A stretch of DNA of 64,000 bases from Cyclobacterium roseum (GTDB lineage Bacteria; Bacteroidota; Bacteroidia; Cytophagales; Cyclobacteriaceae): positions 124,001 to 188,000 of the forward strand of contig NZ_WNKF01000003.1 in NCBI RefSeq assembly GCF_010119225.1. Direction: 5' to 3'. Below, one piece after another: positions 1 to 8,655 of this stretch (its first letter is position 1; the number at the start of each line of letters is the position of its first letter). The notes below the pieces were generated by a model, which saw only the letters and a program-made list of their open reading frames with translations, was not told the DNA's origin and made no database searches. A program made the translations under genes and the position numbers.

Positions 1-19
1 CATAAAAAAACAAAAAACG

Positions 20-1420
20 ATGAAAAGAAGGGATTTCTTCAATAGAAGCATTTTGGCCTCGTTGGGATTAGGCGCTTTGGGCACAGGAGTAAGTTATGGA
101 AACACCCGTCCCGGGTCCTTCAATAGGGCTGCAAAAAACATCATTTTTCTGGTTAGTGATGGCATGAGCACCGGAACCCTGAACATGGCCGATTTACTTC
201 TCAGGGAGAAGGAAGGAAGGAAAAGCAGGTGGGTGAGTTATTATCAGGGAGGCTTTGCCAAGCGGGCACTCATGGATACCGCATCTTCCAACTCCCTGGT
301 TACGGATTCAGCCGCTGCCGGTAGTTCCTGGGGTTGTGGCATGCGGGTGCCGAACGGATCCCTAAACGTGGGTCCGAATGGAGAGCTGCCCGTTCCTATC
401 CTGCAGAAGTTCAAAAATGCTGGAAAGTCGGTGGGTTGTGTGACCTCGGTCCCCATCACCCACGCTACTCCGGCTTCATTTTGCGTAAATGAAAAAAGTA
501 GAAGTGCCATGTTTGATATCGCGGTAAAGTACCTGGAGTTGGAGTTTGATGTGATGATGGGTGGCGGCAAGGCACTTTTTGACAGCGAATCAAGAGAGGA
601 TAAACGAGATTTACTTGGAGATTTTAGAAAAGCGGGATTCTCGGTGGCGCTAGATCGAGCGGAAATGATGGCATTAAACGGGAAAAATCCTGTCTTAGGA
701 GTGTTTAGTGAAGGAGGGATGCCTTATTCCATTGACAGAGAAAATGACCCGGAATTAAAAAATAGGGTTCCTTCCCTGGCAGAAATGTCTCAGAAGGCCA
801 TTGACTTGCTCTCCAAGAATCCATCTGGTTTTGCGATGCAAATAGAGGGCGGCAAAGTAGATTGGGCAGCACATGCAAACGACGCACCCGGATTACTCTA
901 CGATCAATTGGATTTTGATGCCGCAGTAGGCATTGCACTGGATTTTGCAGCTAAGGACGGGGAAACATTGGTCATCATGACTACAGACCATGGGAATGCC
1001 AATCCCGGTTTATTCAATGGGAGTAAATTTGGTAAACTCTATACCACCTCGCACTCCAACGAATGGGTCTTGAGCCAGTTATCGGCTGCCAATACACCTG
1101 GGCAAGTGACTGATTTTATCGAAACCTACCAGGGTTTAAAGCTTAAGAAGGAGGAGGCAGAAGTCCTGTTGAAAAGCTATAAGGAACTCAATGACGATGG
1201 GATATATGGTTCTACCAAGGTACCCAATCACCTTTTTGCTCAAATTCAATCCAACCATACCGGCATCGGCTGGGCAGGAACGGGGCATTCGTCTGATCAT
1301 GTGGAACTGGCCATGTACGGGCCGGGAAGTGAAAATCTGCCAGCTTATATAGAAAACTACAAACTTCACAATTTTATGCTCAATGCAGCTCAAGTACCGG
1401 CCATGGCCTATTTGGTATAA
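20..1420 (+). CDS. Tat-exported alkaline phosphatase family protein
   Basis: A 466-residue protein of the metal-dependent alkaline phosphatase superfamily, which hydrolyses phosphate monoesters outside the cytoplasm. It begins with a twin-arginine type leader (KRRDFFNRS and then a hydrophobic stretch), so it is probably exported folded. A metal-binding Asp lies in FLVSDGMS near residue 47, and the nucleophilic Ser in TDSAAAG at about residue 97. Further metal ligands are seen in EGGKVDWAAHAND, TTDHGN and GTGHSSDHV. These are the family hallmarks and all are present. It is the first gene of a plus-strand cluster of carbohydrate-active genes; what lies upstream is outside the window. The substrate is unknown; a phosphorylated glycan or sugar is an inference from the neighbours. 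Confidence 0.9.
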   Translation: MKRRDFFNRSILASLGLGALGTGVSYGNTRPGSFNRAAKNIIFLVSDGMSTGTLNMADLLLREKEGRKSRWVSYYQGGFAKRALMDTASSNSLVTDSAAAGSSWGCGMRVPNGSLNVGPNGELPVPILQKFKNAGKSVGCVTSVPITHATPASFCVNEKSRSAMFDIAVKYLELEFDVMMGGGKALFDSESREDKRDLLGDFRKAGFSVALDRAEMMALNGKNPVLGVFSEGGMPYSIDRENDPELKNRVPSLAEMSQKAIDLLSKNPSGFAMQIEGGKVDWAAHANDAPGLLYDQLDFDAAVGIALDFAAKDGETLVIMTTDHGNANPGLFNGSKFGKLYTTSHSNEWVLSQLSAANTPGQVTDFIETYQGLKLKKEEAEVLLKSYKELNDDGIYGSTKVPNHLFAQIQSNHTGIGWAGTGHSSDHVELAMYGPGSENLPAYIENYKLHNFMLNAAQVPAMAYLV

Positions 1421-1423
1421 TGA

Positions 1424-1534
1424 ATGTACTTTATCAAAAACCTCATTGATGGACCATTTGTGGCCAGGAAATTCACCGTCTTTGAAACCAGCATAGGTGC
1501 TTATGTGTCCAAACTAATTTCCCAATATCAATAG
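1424..1534 (+). pseudogene. Short coding-like remnant after the phosphatase gene
   Basis: A 36-codon open frame that reads MYFIKNLIDGPFV and onward, with protein-like composition, starting 3 bases after the phosphatase stop. It has no domain I recognise and is too short to be a normal enzyme. It may be the tail of a gene lost by deletion, or a chance frame. A similar tail follows the third cluster gene at about 4956-5030. Confidence 0.25.
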
Positions 1535-1604
1535 AACCAAGAAGAAGCCAGCACTGATCCAGATTACCCGTCCTGTTTATCCACAAATAAATTAATCAAC
1601 GAAA

Positions 1605-2711
1605 ATGATGAAAAATAGTAGTTTAATAATTGGCACCTTTGTAGTCTTATTTGCTACTTTTTCCTGTGGGGGTTCCGTCTCGGATACCTCACACGAAGAG
1701 GAACCCGAGATGCAAGCCGATCAAGAAATATCCGTGAATACCGTTCAATACGAACATGTGTTTGGTGATGATAGACCATTTGCGCAGAGCCACGCCTCTA
1801 CCATGATCCCTTTGGGTGGGGAAGAATACCTGGTAGCCTGGTTTGCGGGCTCTCATGAAAAAAATGACGATGTGGGCATCTGGACGGCCAAGGGGAAACC
1901 AGGAAACTGGTCGGAACCCGAGTTGCTCGTAAAAGTTCGTAATGACCCCCATTGGAACCCCGTACTCTTTCAGGCTCCGGACGGGAAGGTATATTTGTTT
2001 TTTAAAGTTGGAAAAGAAATTGATTACTGGGAAACCTGGGTGCAGGTTTCGGAAGATGGCGGAGACAGTTGGTCAGAAGCCAGAGAATTAGTTCCTGGGG
2101 ATAAAGGGGGACGGGGCCCGGTAAGAAACCACATGCTGGTACTTTCAGATGGAACCTGGCTGGCCCCGGCCTCTGATGAGAAGAATAAAGCTTGGACGGT
2201 ATTTGTGGACCGGTCGGAGGATGGGGGAAAGACCTGGGAAGCGACGGATAAATTGGAAATGGACCGGGACGAGATTAGTGGAGAAGGCGTGATTCAACCT
2301 GCCTTATGGGAATCGAAACCAGGACATGTACACATGCTGATGCGTAGTAGTTCTGGAAACATCTGCCGGGCAGATTCAGAAGATTACGGCAAGACCTGGT
2401 CGCCTGTAGAAGAAATCTCACTTCCAAACAATAATAGTGGCATTGATGTCGCCCATTTGGGCGGTGAAAAAATCGCGGTTATCTATAATCCGGTTTCAGA
2501 AAATTGGGGAGCGCGATATCCGATATCCGTATCGGTCTCTCTGGACAACGGGTATACATGGGGCCCGAAATTTGATATTGAAAAAGGAGAAGGGGATGAG
2601 GATGAGTTGTCCTATCCGGCGATGTTTTACGAAGAGGGTCATTTAGTGGCATGTTACACTTGGAACCGGCAGCGGGTGGCTTTTTGGAAAGGGAAATTGG
2701 AAGGAATTTAA
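1605..2711 (+). CDS. Sialidase-fold BNR-repeat lipoprotein
   Basis: A 368-residue lipoprotein: the leader ends in the lipobox FSC at about residues 19-21, so it is probably anchored in the outer membrane or at the surface. The mature part is a six-bladed propeller of the BNR/sialidase-like type. Four Asp-box-like motifs (SEDGGDSW, SEDGGKTW, SEDYGKTW and SLDNGYTW) start near residues 149, 204, 258 and 312. A segment SHASTMIPL...LVAWFAGSHE matches the first strand pair seen in many bacterial BNR_2 proteins annotated as exo-alpha-sialidase. The FRIP motif of classic sialidases is not seen, so cleavage of sialic acid is not proved. It sits 10 bases before the deacetylase gene and is related to the protein at 3768-4955. 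Confidence 0.82.
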   Translation: MMKNSSLIIGTFVVLFATFSCGGSVSDTSHEEEPEMQADQEISVNTVQYEHVFGDDRPFAQSHASTMIPLGGEEYLVAWFAGSHEKNDDVGIWTAKGKPGNWSEPELLVKVRNDPHWNPVLFQAPDGKVYLFFKVGKEIDYWETWVQVSEDGGDSWSEARELVPGDKGGRGPVRNHMLVLSDGTWLAPASDEKNKAWTVFVDRSEDGGKTWEATDKLEMDRDEISGEGVIQPALWESKPGHVHMLMRSSSGNICRADSEDYGKTWSPVEEISLPNNNSGIDVAHLGGEKIAVIYNPVSENWGARYPISVSVSLDNGYTWGPKFDIEKGEGDEDELSYPAMFYEEGHLVACYTWNRQRVAFWKGKLEGI

Positions 2712-2721
2712 CAGACTAGAT

Positions 2722-3771
2722 ATGAAGGTATTTTGGATTATTGGCTGCCTGGTAGTGCTAGCGGCCCAAATGGTAAAAGGGCAGGGAGAAGCCACTTATG
2801 CTGAAAAGCTGGGCTTTCCTGCCGGAAAAAAAGTGGTGATTTTCCATGTGGACGATGCAGGCATGTCCTATGAGTCCAATGAAGGGACCATCAAGTCCAT
2901 CGAGTCAGGGGTGGCTACCTCCTGTAGTATTATGATGCCTTGCCCCTGGGCCGCGAGTTTTGTGAAACATGCGCTTCAGGAGCCCATGGATGCGGGTATC
3001 CACCTGACCTTGACCTCCGAGTGGAACGATTATCGCTGGCACCCCCTTTCGGGAAAAAAGGCTGTTCCCGGTCTGGTGGATGGAGAAGGTGCGTTCTGGC
3101 CTTCTGTGGAAGAGGTAATACGGAATGCAAGTGCTGATGAAGTGGAACGGGAAATTCGGGCCCAGATAGATAGGGCACTGGATATGGGATTAAGACCAAC
3201 TCATCTGGACAGCCATATGGGAACACTTTTCTACCATCAACCTTTTTTGGAGCGGTACATAAAAGTTGGGGTTGATTATGGAATTCCCGTCATGTTTCCG
3301 GGTGGAAACAATAAGCTTCTAATGCGTTCCATGAACAATAACCTGATCAAACAGCTGAAAAAAGATGGGAGCTATAAAGTAGGAATGGAATTGCCAAAAA
3401 ACCCATTAGTGGAGCAGGCGCCGGAAGTAGGTAAGCAAATCTGGAATTCCGGTTTACCGGTATTGGATGATTTGCATACGGTAAGCGGGAACTGGAAGCC
3501 TGACGGTGAGCCTGGTGATGAGGCTTGGGGAGATTATAAGGTAGCCCAATTCAAATCGGTTTTAACCCAAATGGAACCAGGGTTGATGATGATCATTGTC
3601 CACAGCAACGGAGACCGTAAAGTTTTTGACCGGATTAGCTCCTCCGGCGGGTCCCGGTATGCAGACATGTTGGCCATGACGGATCCGGATTTACAACAAT
3701 TTATTGAAGAAGAAGGAATCATTCTTACTACCTGGCAAGAAGTAATGCAACGAAGAAAACGAGCAGAATGA
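2722..3771 (+). CDS. YdjC/ChbG-family carbohydrate deacetylase, secreted
   Basis: A 349-residue protein of the YdjC (ChbG/HpnK) family, metal-dependent enzymes that remove acetyl groups from amino-sugar oligosaccharides. A Sec signal peptide (about residues 1-20, ending KGQ) points to the periplasm. The metal-binding aspartates are in FHVDDAGM at residues 41-48. His-containing motifs follow in GIHLTLTSEW and THLDSHMGT, and the late MIIVHSNGD carries a further His. The stop overlaps the next start as ATGA, so this gene and the sialidase-like gene behind it are translationally coupled. Lying between two sialidase-fold proteins, it probably deacetylates the same glycan they bind or cut; the actual sugar is unknown. 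Confidence 0.85.
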   Translation: MKVFWIIGCLVVLAAQMVKGQGEATYAEKLGFPAGKKVVIFHVDDAGMSYESNEGTIKSIESGVATSCSIMMPCPWAASFVKHALQEPMDAGIHLTLTSEWNDYRWHPLSGKKAVPGLVDGEGAFWPSVEEVIRNASADEVEREIRAQIDRALDMGLRPTHLDSHMGTLFYHQPFLERYIKVGVDYGIPVMFPGGNNKLLMRSMNNNLIKQLKKDGSYKVGMELPKNPLVEQAPEVGKQIWNSGLPVLDDLHTVSGNWKPDGEPGDEAWGDYKVAQFKSVLTQMEPGLMMIIVHSNGDRKVFDRISSSGGSRYADMLAMTDPDLQQFIEEEGIILTTWQEVMQRRKRAE

Positions 3772-4955
3772 AAATACTCCTAACGGGTCTGGTAGCGATG
3801 CTTTTGGGTGTTTCTGGTTATGGCCAATACATTCCAAAGGAAAAAGTTGTCGAACAGGAACAGTTGATTTTCCCTCTACAAGGACAACATGTGCATGGAA
3901 GCAGCATTGTGGCGCTTCCGAATGGGGACCTGCTTGCCGCCTGGTTTGAAGGCTCCGGAGAGCGAACAGCAGATGATGTGCGGATTATGGGTGCCCGCTT
4001 AAGAAAGCGGGATTCGGAATGGGGAGCTCCTTTTTTGATGGCAGATACTCCCGGTTTGCCCGATTGCAACCCGGTATTGTTTCTCAATCAGGAAGGAAAG
4101 CTATTTTTGGTGTGGATAGCCGTTCAAGCCAATCGTTGGGAGCAAAGCATCCTGAGGCTGCGAACCAGCACGGCATTTGATAATGCCGGTGCCCCGATGT
4201 GGGATTGGCAGGACAATATACTTCTTAAGCCAGGCGAAGAATTTCATCAGGAAGTAGTTCAAAAATTTAAAGAGTTGCCTCCCAATACTTCTGGCTGGGC
4301 GGAATATGCGCCTTTGTACGATGAGATGATTATTGAGGCGAGCAAGGACAGCAAAAAATCCAGTATCGGGTGGATGACCCGGATCAAGCCCCTGGTTCTG
4401 CAGTCGGGAAGGTTGCTGTTACCGCTTTACTCAGACGGGTTTAACTTTTCATTGGTAGCCATATCGGATGACGATGGAAAAACCTGGGCTGCCAGTAATC
4501 CCATTGTAGGAAGGGGACCCATTCAGCCCGCTTTAGCACAGCGGGAAAACGGTGAAATTATGGCTATCATGCGGGATAGTGGGGATGCTCCCAATAGGTT
4601 GCACCGCAGTTATTCTACTGACGAGGGGCTAAGCTGGACCGCCAGTGAAAAATCCACCATTCCCAATACGGCCAGTGTGGAATTATTGGCATTGGATAAC
4701 GGCCTTTGGCTCTTTTTAGGAAATGACGTGGATGATGGCAGGTACAAACTGTCCATGTACGTTTCTGATGATGAAGGGAGGACCTGGCGGGGTAAAATGT
4801 ACCTGGAAGATGAGAAAAAAGGCTATGGGGGCTTTTCCTACCCTTCTTTGATTCAGGATATGGATGGTATGGTGCATGTAACGTATTCTTACCATTTGGA
4901 AGAAGGAGGGAAATCAATAAAATATGTAAAAATCAATCCAAATAATTTTTTTTAA
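3768..4955 (+). CDS. Secreted sialidase-fold BNR-repeat protein
   Basis: A 395-residue exported protein (signal peptide ending near GYGQ at residue 20), with the same propeller fold as the lipoprotein at 1605-2711. Asp-box motifs SDDDGKTW, STDEGLSW and SDDEGRTW start near residues 233, 283 and 333. The N-terminal segment HGSSIVALPNGDLLAAWFEGSGER is typical of the BNR_2 group annotated as exo-alpha-sialidase. It has no lipobox, so it is probably periplasmic or secreted. The start codon overlaps the deacetylase stop by 4 bases. The gene ends in a run of eight T before its TAA, and the same frame continues with coding-like sequence after the stop. Glycosidase activity is an inference from the fold. 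Confidence 0.82.
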   Translation: MKILLTGLVAMLLGVSGYGQYIPKEKVVEQEQLIFPLQGQHVHGSSIVALPNGDLLAAWFEGSGERTADDVRIMGARLRKRDSEWGAPFLMADTPGLPDCNPVLFLNQEGKLFLVWIAVQANRWEQSILRLRTSTAFDNAGAPMWDWQDNILLKPGEEFHQEVVQKFKELPPNTSGWAEYAPLYDEMIIEASKDSKKSSIGWMTRIKPLVLQSGRLLLPLYSDGFNFSLVAISDDDGKTWAASNPIVGRGPIQPALAQRENGEIMAIMRDSGDAPNRLHRSYSTDEGLSWTASEKSTIPNTASVELLALDNGLWLFLGNDVDDGRYKLSMYVSDDEGRTWRGKMYLEDEKKGYGGFSYPSLIQDMDGMVHVTYSYHLEEGGKSIKYVKINPNNFF

Positions 4956-5030
4956 GGTAGTACTTCCTGCGCGTTTGCTTGTATTACAGATGAGCAGATC
5001 GATTACCTGAAAAGGTTGAAATTGGTTTGA
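4956..5030 (+). pseudogene. In-frame coding-like tail after the sialidase-like gene
   Basis: After the TAA that ends the preceding gene, the same frame stays open for 24 codons to a TGA at 5028-5030. It reads CAFACITDEQIDYLKRLKLV at its end, which looks like a natural helical C-terminus and not random sequence. No start codon is obvious. It may be the tail of a gene lost by deletion, or part of a longer version of the upstream protein. The family is not recognised. Confidence 0.3.
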
Positions 5031-5054
5031 CTTTAGTAGTTAGGTTAGGTAAGT

Positions 5055-5100
5055 TTTGTCCGCTCCTGCCCATTGGGTAGGGCGGACAAATTTATTTTTA
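5055..5100 (+). terminator. Rho-independent terminator of the sialidase-like cluster
   Basis: A 9-bp perfect stem (TTTGTCCGC at 5055-5063 with GCGGACAAA at 5082-5090) is extended by inner CC/GG and CCC/GGG pairs and followed by TTTATTTTTA. It closes the plus-strand unit that begins with the phosphatase and BNR genes. Confidence 0.8.
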
Positions 5101-5256
5101 AACGGATTAACCCAAAACGCCTTTTCTGATTACTAACGGTTGTTGGGAATTAGGACAATTGGAGTAGCCGGTCGATTGCACTGGCTGATGTTGATATTTC
5201 CCTAAAACGCGCTGTAGATCCGACAAAAAATCAATCAAATAACTGATACATTACCA

Positions 5257-7500
5257 ATGAGATATTTCCCATTAAGATACTTCGTACTATTAGTACTGAC
5301 ATTAACCACCACGTTAGGAATAAAGGCCCAGAATTTACCAGCTTCCAGTAAGAAAGTTCATGTGGATAAGCCTTTTGTGCAAGAATACAGTGTCAAATTT
5401 GCTGCAAGCGAGGACATGGTTTTAAAGAAAGCATTTGCGGATAGAAATGGTACCATTCAGGTGTTGGAGGCATCCGGTTTAGTGAGAACCCATACCGGGG
5501 CTTTCCTGTATCCGGGCTCACTGATTCCCGACAGGAGTTACCTTCCCATGGAAGATAAAATCATCCGCGATATGCTCAGCCTGGAAGGACAGTTCGTTTA
5601 TTTGGACGATGAAGCTGTTTTTAGCAATGCCTGGGCAGGAAGTGTATATTTGCCTCATGAGCTCCCCGGGGCGACTCTTTTTGAGGCCGGTAAAGGATTT
5701 ACCTTCCTGGTTTCCGACGGTAGCGACCTTCACTTGGTAGGTCCTCAGGGAGTAATCTGGAAGGGCAAGGCCACTAGTTCTCCCGTGTTGGATATTACAT
5801 TTGACTCAGAAAGAAACGTTTTTTACGTTTTGAGCACAAATGCGGTAAGTGTATTCTCACTATCGGAACAGAAAGGATCAACTCTTACCACCGGAGAGGG
5901 CTTTACCTGCTTTGCATTTCGACCGGGAAAGGATCGGCTGGCTATCGGCACAGACAACGGGTTTTTTGAATGGGACCTGGGGGAAGACCAAATGTGGGGT
6001 ACCAAAAATGAAGCCTTACCTTCTTCCAAATTGACCGACATTTCGGAAATCAACGGATTGCTTTGGTTTGGTTCCGATAGAGGAGCCTTCATGCAGAAAG
6101 AAGATGGAGGGTTCAACTACTATTATGGTGAACGGTGGGTTCCGGGTGAGGAGGTCATCCATGTCAGTCAAAAAGGTGAAAACGAAGTTTTATTGTTAAC
6201 CGAACAGGGCTTGGGCAAATTGGTATTTACCTATCAGACGCTTGCAGAAAAGGCTGCGTATTTCGATCATCAGGTAAGAGACCGGCATATTCGTCATGGT
6301 TTCAATGCCACCCTGGTAGGGATGGAAAAGGGCAATGTAGATACAGGCAGATTAGGCGACTCGGATAATGACGGTCTGTGGACCTCCATGTATTTGGGAG
6401 GTGAAGCGTTTCGGTATGCGGTGACAGGAGAGGCAGAAGCCTTGCAAAATGTGCGTGAGTCTCTTGATGCCATGGAGCGGCTCTACACGATTAATCCGGT
6501 ACCCGGTTTTCCTTCCCGATCTTTCGAGAGAAGCGGCTACATCGAGCGGCTGTCAGACCCTGAGCGCTGGCAACATGCTTCCGATCCGGAATGGGACTGG
6601 AAAGCTACGACCAGCAGTGATGAAGCCATCGGACACGTATTTGTATTTGGGGTAATTGCAGAGTTGGTAGATAATGAAGCCGTTCGGGCCAAGGCGATTC
6701 GTCTACTAGATGAATTAATGCAGCATATTGTTGAAAACGATTGGTACCTGATTGATTATGACGGAGAGCCTACTACCTGGGGCAGGTGGAATCCGGAATA
6801 TGTCAACGGTTTTCCAACGATGGTAGGAGATAGAAAATTAAATTCATCCAATATAGTGGCCATGTTACAAACAGCATACCACTTTACCGGAAGGGAAATT
6901 TACAAGGAAAAAGCCTATGATCTTATGGAAAACCACGGGTATCTGGAAAATCTGATGCGTCCTATGGAAGAAATAGGCCGGGCGAAAGAAGGCAGCGATG
7001 AGTGGGCAGCCATGCTTTCAGAATCGTGGAACCACTCGGATGATGAAATGTATTTCCTGGGATACTGGGGATTGTACCGGTATGCGTTTACAGATGAGTT
7101 AAAAGACATGTACCAAAAAGCCATCGTGGATCATTGGGAAGCCGAGCGGCCGGAGAAAGATGGCCTTTGGAATATCTTCACGGCGCTGGTTTCTCCTGAA
7201 AATTTTGACCTGGAAGAGGCCATTTGGTACCTGCAGGAATACCCCCTGGACCTGATCAATTGGACCATAAAAAATAGCCATAGAAAAGATATCATCCTTC
7301 TGGAGGAAAACTTCCGCAGGCAAACGACCCAGGAGGTGCTTCCTCCGGACGAATTGCAGATTCGCAGGCATAATGCCAACCGCTTCGGGTTAGATGGAGG
7401 AAGAGACGGAAGGCAGGAAAACAGTGCGGGAGATATATGGCTGCTTCCTTACTGGATGGGAAGATACCTGGAAGTAATCAGCGAACCCTTATTACCCTAA
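5257..7500 (+). CDS. Secreted propeller plus helical-barrel protein, probable glycan-active
   Basis: A 747-residue exported protein (signal peptide about residues 1-25, ending IKAQ). Roughly residues 40-335 form repeats of the beta-propeller type seen in the sensor part of hybrid two-component regulators (LLWFGSDRG and similar turns). Residues about 345-740 are helix-rich and full of Trp, Tyr and acidic residues (GDSDNDGLWTSMYLGG, TTWGRWNPEYVNG, SWNHSDDEMYFLGYWGLYRY), resembling an alpha/alpha-barrel of glycoside hydrolase or epimerase type. I cannot assign a numbered family. The clusters of acidic and aromatic residues fit a sugar-binding cleft. It follows a terminator, so it probably has its own promoter within the 5101-5256 region, where no clear promoter was found. 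Confidence 0.6.
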   Translation: MRYFPLRYFVLLVLTLTTTLGIKAQNLPASSKKVHVDKPFVQEYSVKFAASEDMVLKKAFADRNGTIQVLEASGLVRTHTGAFLYPGSLIPDRSYLPMEDKIIRDMLSLEGQFVYLDDEAVFSNAWAGSVYLPHELPGATLFEAGKGFTFLVSDGSDLHLVGPQGVIWKGKATSSPVLDITFDSERNVFYVLSTNAVSVFSLSEQKGSTLTTGEGFTCFAFRPGKDRLAIGTDNGFFEWDLGEDQMWGTKNEALPSSKLTDISEINGLLWFGSDRGAFMQKEDGGFNYYYGERWVPGEEVIHVSQKGENEVLLLTEQGLGKLVFTYQTLAEKAAYFDHQVRDRHIRHGFNATLVGMEKGNVDTGRLGDSDNDGLWTSMYLGGEAFRYAVTGEAEALQNVRESLDAMERLYTINPVPGFPSRSFERSGYIERLSDPERWQHASDPEWDWKATTSSDEAIGHVFVFGVIAELVDNEAVRAKAIRLLDELMQHIVENDWYLIDYDGEPTTWGRWNPEYVNGFPTMVGDRKLNSSNIVAMLQTAYHFTGREIYKEKAYDLMENHGYLENLMRPMEEIGRAKEGSDEWAAMLSESWNHSDDEMYFLGYWGLYRYAFTDELKDMYQKAIVDHWEAERPEKDGLWNIFTALVSPENFDLEEAIWYLQEYPLDLINWTIKNSHRKDIILLEENFRRQTTQEVLPPDELQIRRHNANRFGLDGGRDGRQENSAGDIWLLPYWMGRYLEVISEPLLP

Positions 7501-7506
7501 TCACGC

Positions 7507-7751
7507 ATGAGTTTTCTTTCCGAAATCCAGTCGGGAGAAACCGTTGTAAACAATACCGCCTGGCCGTTGGTATTCATTTCTCTTCTACTGCTCAACGGCA
7601 GCAGTTTTGGATGAAAGAAGCGGTAAATCGGGTAGTTCACAGCTCTGATTTAGCCCTCTTCAAGCAGCGCCTGGAGGGGGATTTTGCCCTCTTGAAACCA
7701 GAACCGGGACCCAAAAAGAAGAAAATCACCGGGGATCGTTCGATTATTTAG
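7507..7751 (+). pseudogene. Small conserved-looking gene split by a frameshift
   Basis: An ATG at 7507 opens a frame that reads MSFLSEIQSGETVVNNTAWPL and then drifts to an unlikely Leu-rich end at a TGA at 7612-7614. From about 7563 another frame reads AVGIHFSSTAQRQQFW and continues as a plausible, charged soluble sequence to a stop at 7749-7751, ending KKKKITGDRSII. Joining the first part to the second gives one protein of about 80 residues. The simplest explanation is a one-base deletion near 7567-7572, which could be a real mutation or a sequencing error. The family is not recognised. It lies just upstream of murQ and may once have been co-transcribed with it. Confidence 0.45.
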
Positions 7752-7789
7752 TTGAATGTTTTATCAATTATTTGCGAAATTTAAGCAGC

Positions 7790-8599
7790 ATGACAAAAAT
7801 AACGGAGCAGCCTTCCTTGTACCGACATCTGGAAAAGATGTCCGTTTCGGAACTAACGGCCAACATTAATAAAGAGGATAAGAAAGTCGCCTTAGCCATA
7901 GAGGCGGCACTTCCTCAAATCAATCAACTGATTGAAATGATTGTGGAAAAGCTGGAGCAGGGAGGTAGGTTATTTTACCTGGGCGCCGGCAGTGGTGGTA
8001 GGTTATCGGTGTTGGATGCCATCGAATTGCCCACTACCTACGGGATACCCAAAGGAGTGGTGAATGTAATTCTCGCCGGTGGAGTGGCTCATTTGGTGGA
8101 AGCCCGGGAGGAAGAAGAGGATAACCGTGAAGCTGGCTGGAAGGCCCTTGAAAGCCACGATGTTTCCAAGAAGGACTTGGTCCTGGGTATTTCTGCCAGT
8201 GGCACCACGCCGTTTGTACTGGCAGCCCTACAAGCCTGTCAATCCAAGGGGATCACCACCGGCTGCCTGGTCAGCAATCCGGAATCACCAATAGCGGGAG
8301 CAGCTGATTTTCCGGTAGAAGTCATCACCGGGCCGGAATTTGTGTCCGGCAGTACCCGAATGAAATGCGGCACCATGCAAAAAATGGTATTTGACATGAT
8401 CTCTACTACTTGTATGATCCGGCTGGGAAGAGTGGAGGACAACAAAATGGTGAATGTACAGCTCATAAACGATAAAATAACCGATCGGGCTGTGAAAATG
8501 CTTATGGAGCGAGCGGGATTGGAAGATTACGAAAAGGCCAAAGCCTTATTGATGGAGAAAGGATCGGTGAAAAAAGCCTTGGATACATTAAATTCATAA
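7790..8599 (+). CDS. murQ: N-acetylmuramic acid 6-phosphate etherase
   Basis: MurQ cleaves the lactyl ether of MurNAc-6-phosphate to give GlcNAc-6-phosphate and D-lactate, a cytoplasmic step in peptidoglycan recycling. The SIS-fold motif LGAGSGGRLSVLDAIELPTTYG near residues 63-84 carries the first catalytic Glu, and EEDNREAG near residue 110 the second. GISASGTTPFV and GSTRMKCGT are further family motifs. The ATG at 7790 gives the usual N-terminus (TKITEQPSLY) and 269 residues, slightly shorter than the family's usual 275-300; a TTG at 7772 is an in-frame but less likely start. It is the last gene of the plus-strand cluster and is closed by a strong hairpin shared with atpC. Confidence 0.95.
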   Translation: MTKITEQPSLYRHLEKMSVSELTANINKEDKKVALAIEAALPQINQLIEMIVEKLEQGGRLFYLGAGSGGRLSVLDAIELPTTYGIPKGVVNVILAGGVAHLVEAREEEEDNREAGWKALESHDVSKKDLVLGISASGTTPFVLAALQACQSKGITTGCLVSNPESPIAGAADFPVEVITGPEFVSGSTRMKCGTMQKMVFDMISTTCMIRLGRVEDNKMVNVQLINDKITDRAVKMLMERAGLEDYEKAKALLMEKGSVKKALDTLNS

Positions 8600-8606
8600 A
8601 AAAAAA

Positions 8607-8647
8607 GGGAGCCAAAATCAAATATGGCTCCCTTTGTTATTTTTATT
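8607..8647. terminator. Bidirectional terminator between murQ and atpC
   Basis: A perfect 8-bp stem (GGGAGCCA at 8607-8614, TGGCTCCC at 8625-8632) has a T-rich flank on the right and eight A on the left, so it can terminate transcripts from both convergent genes. Confidence 0.88.
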
Positions 8648-8655
8648 GGGAAAGA

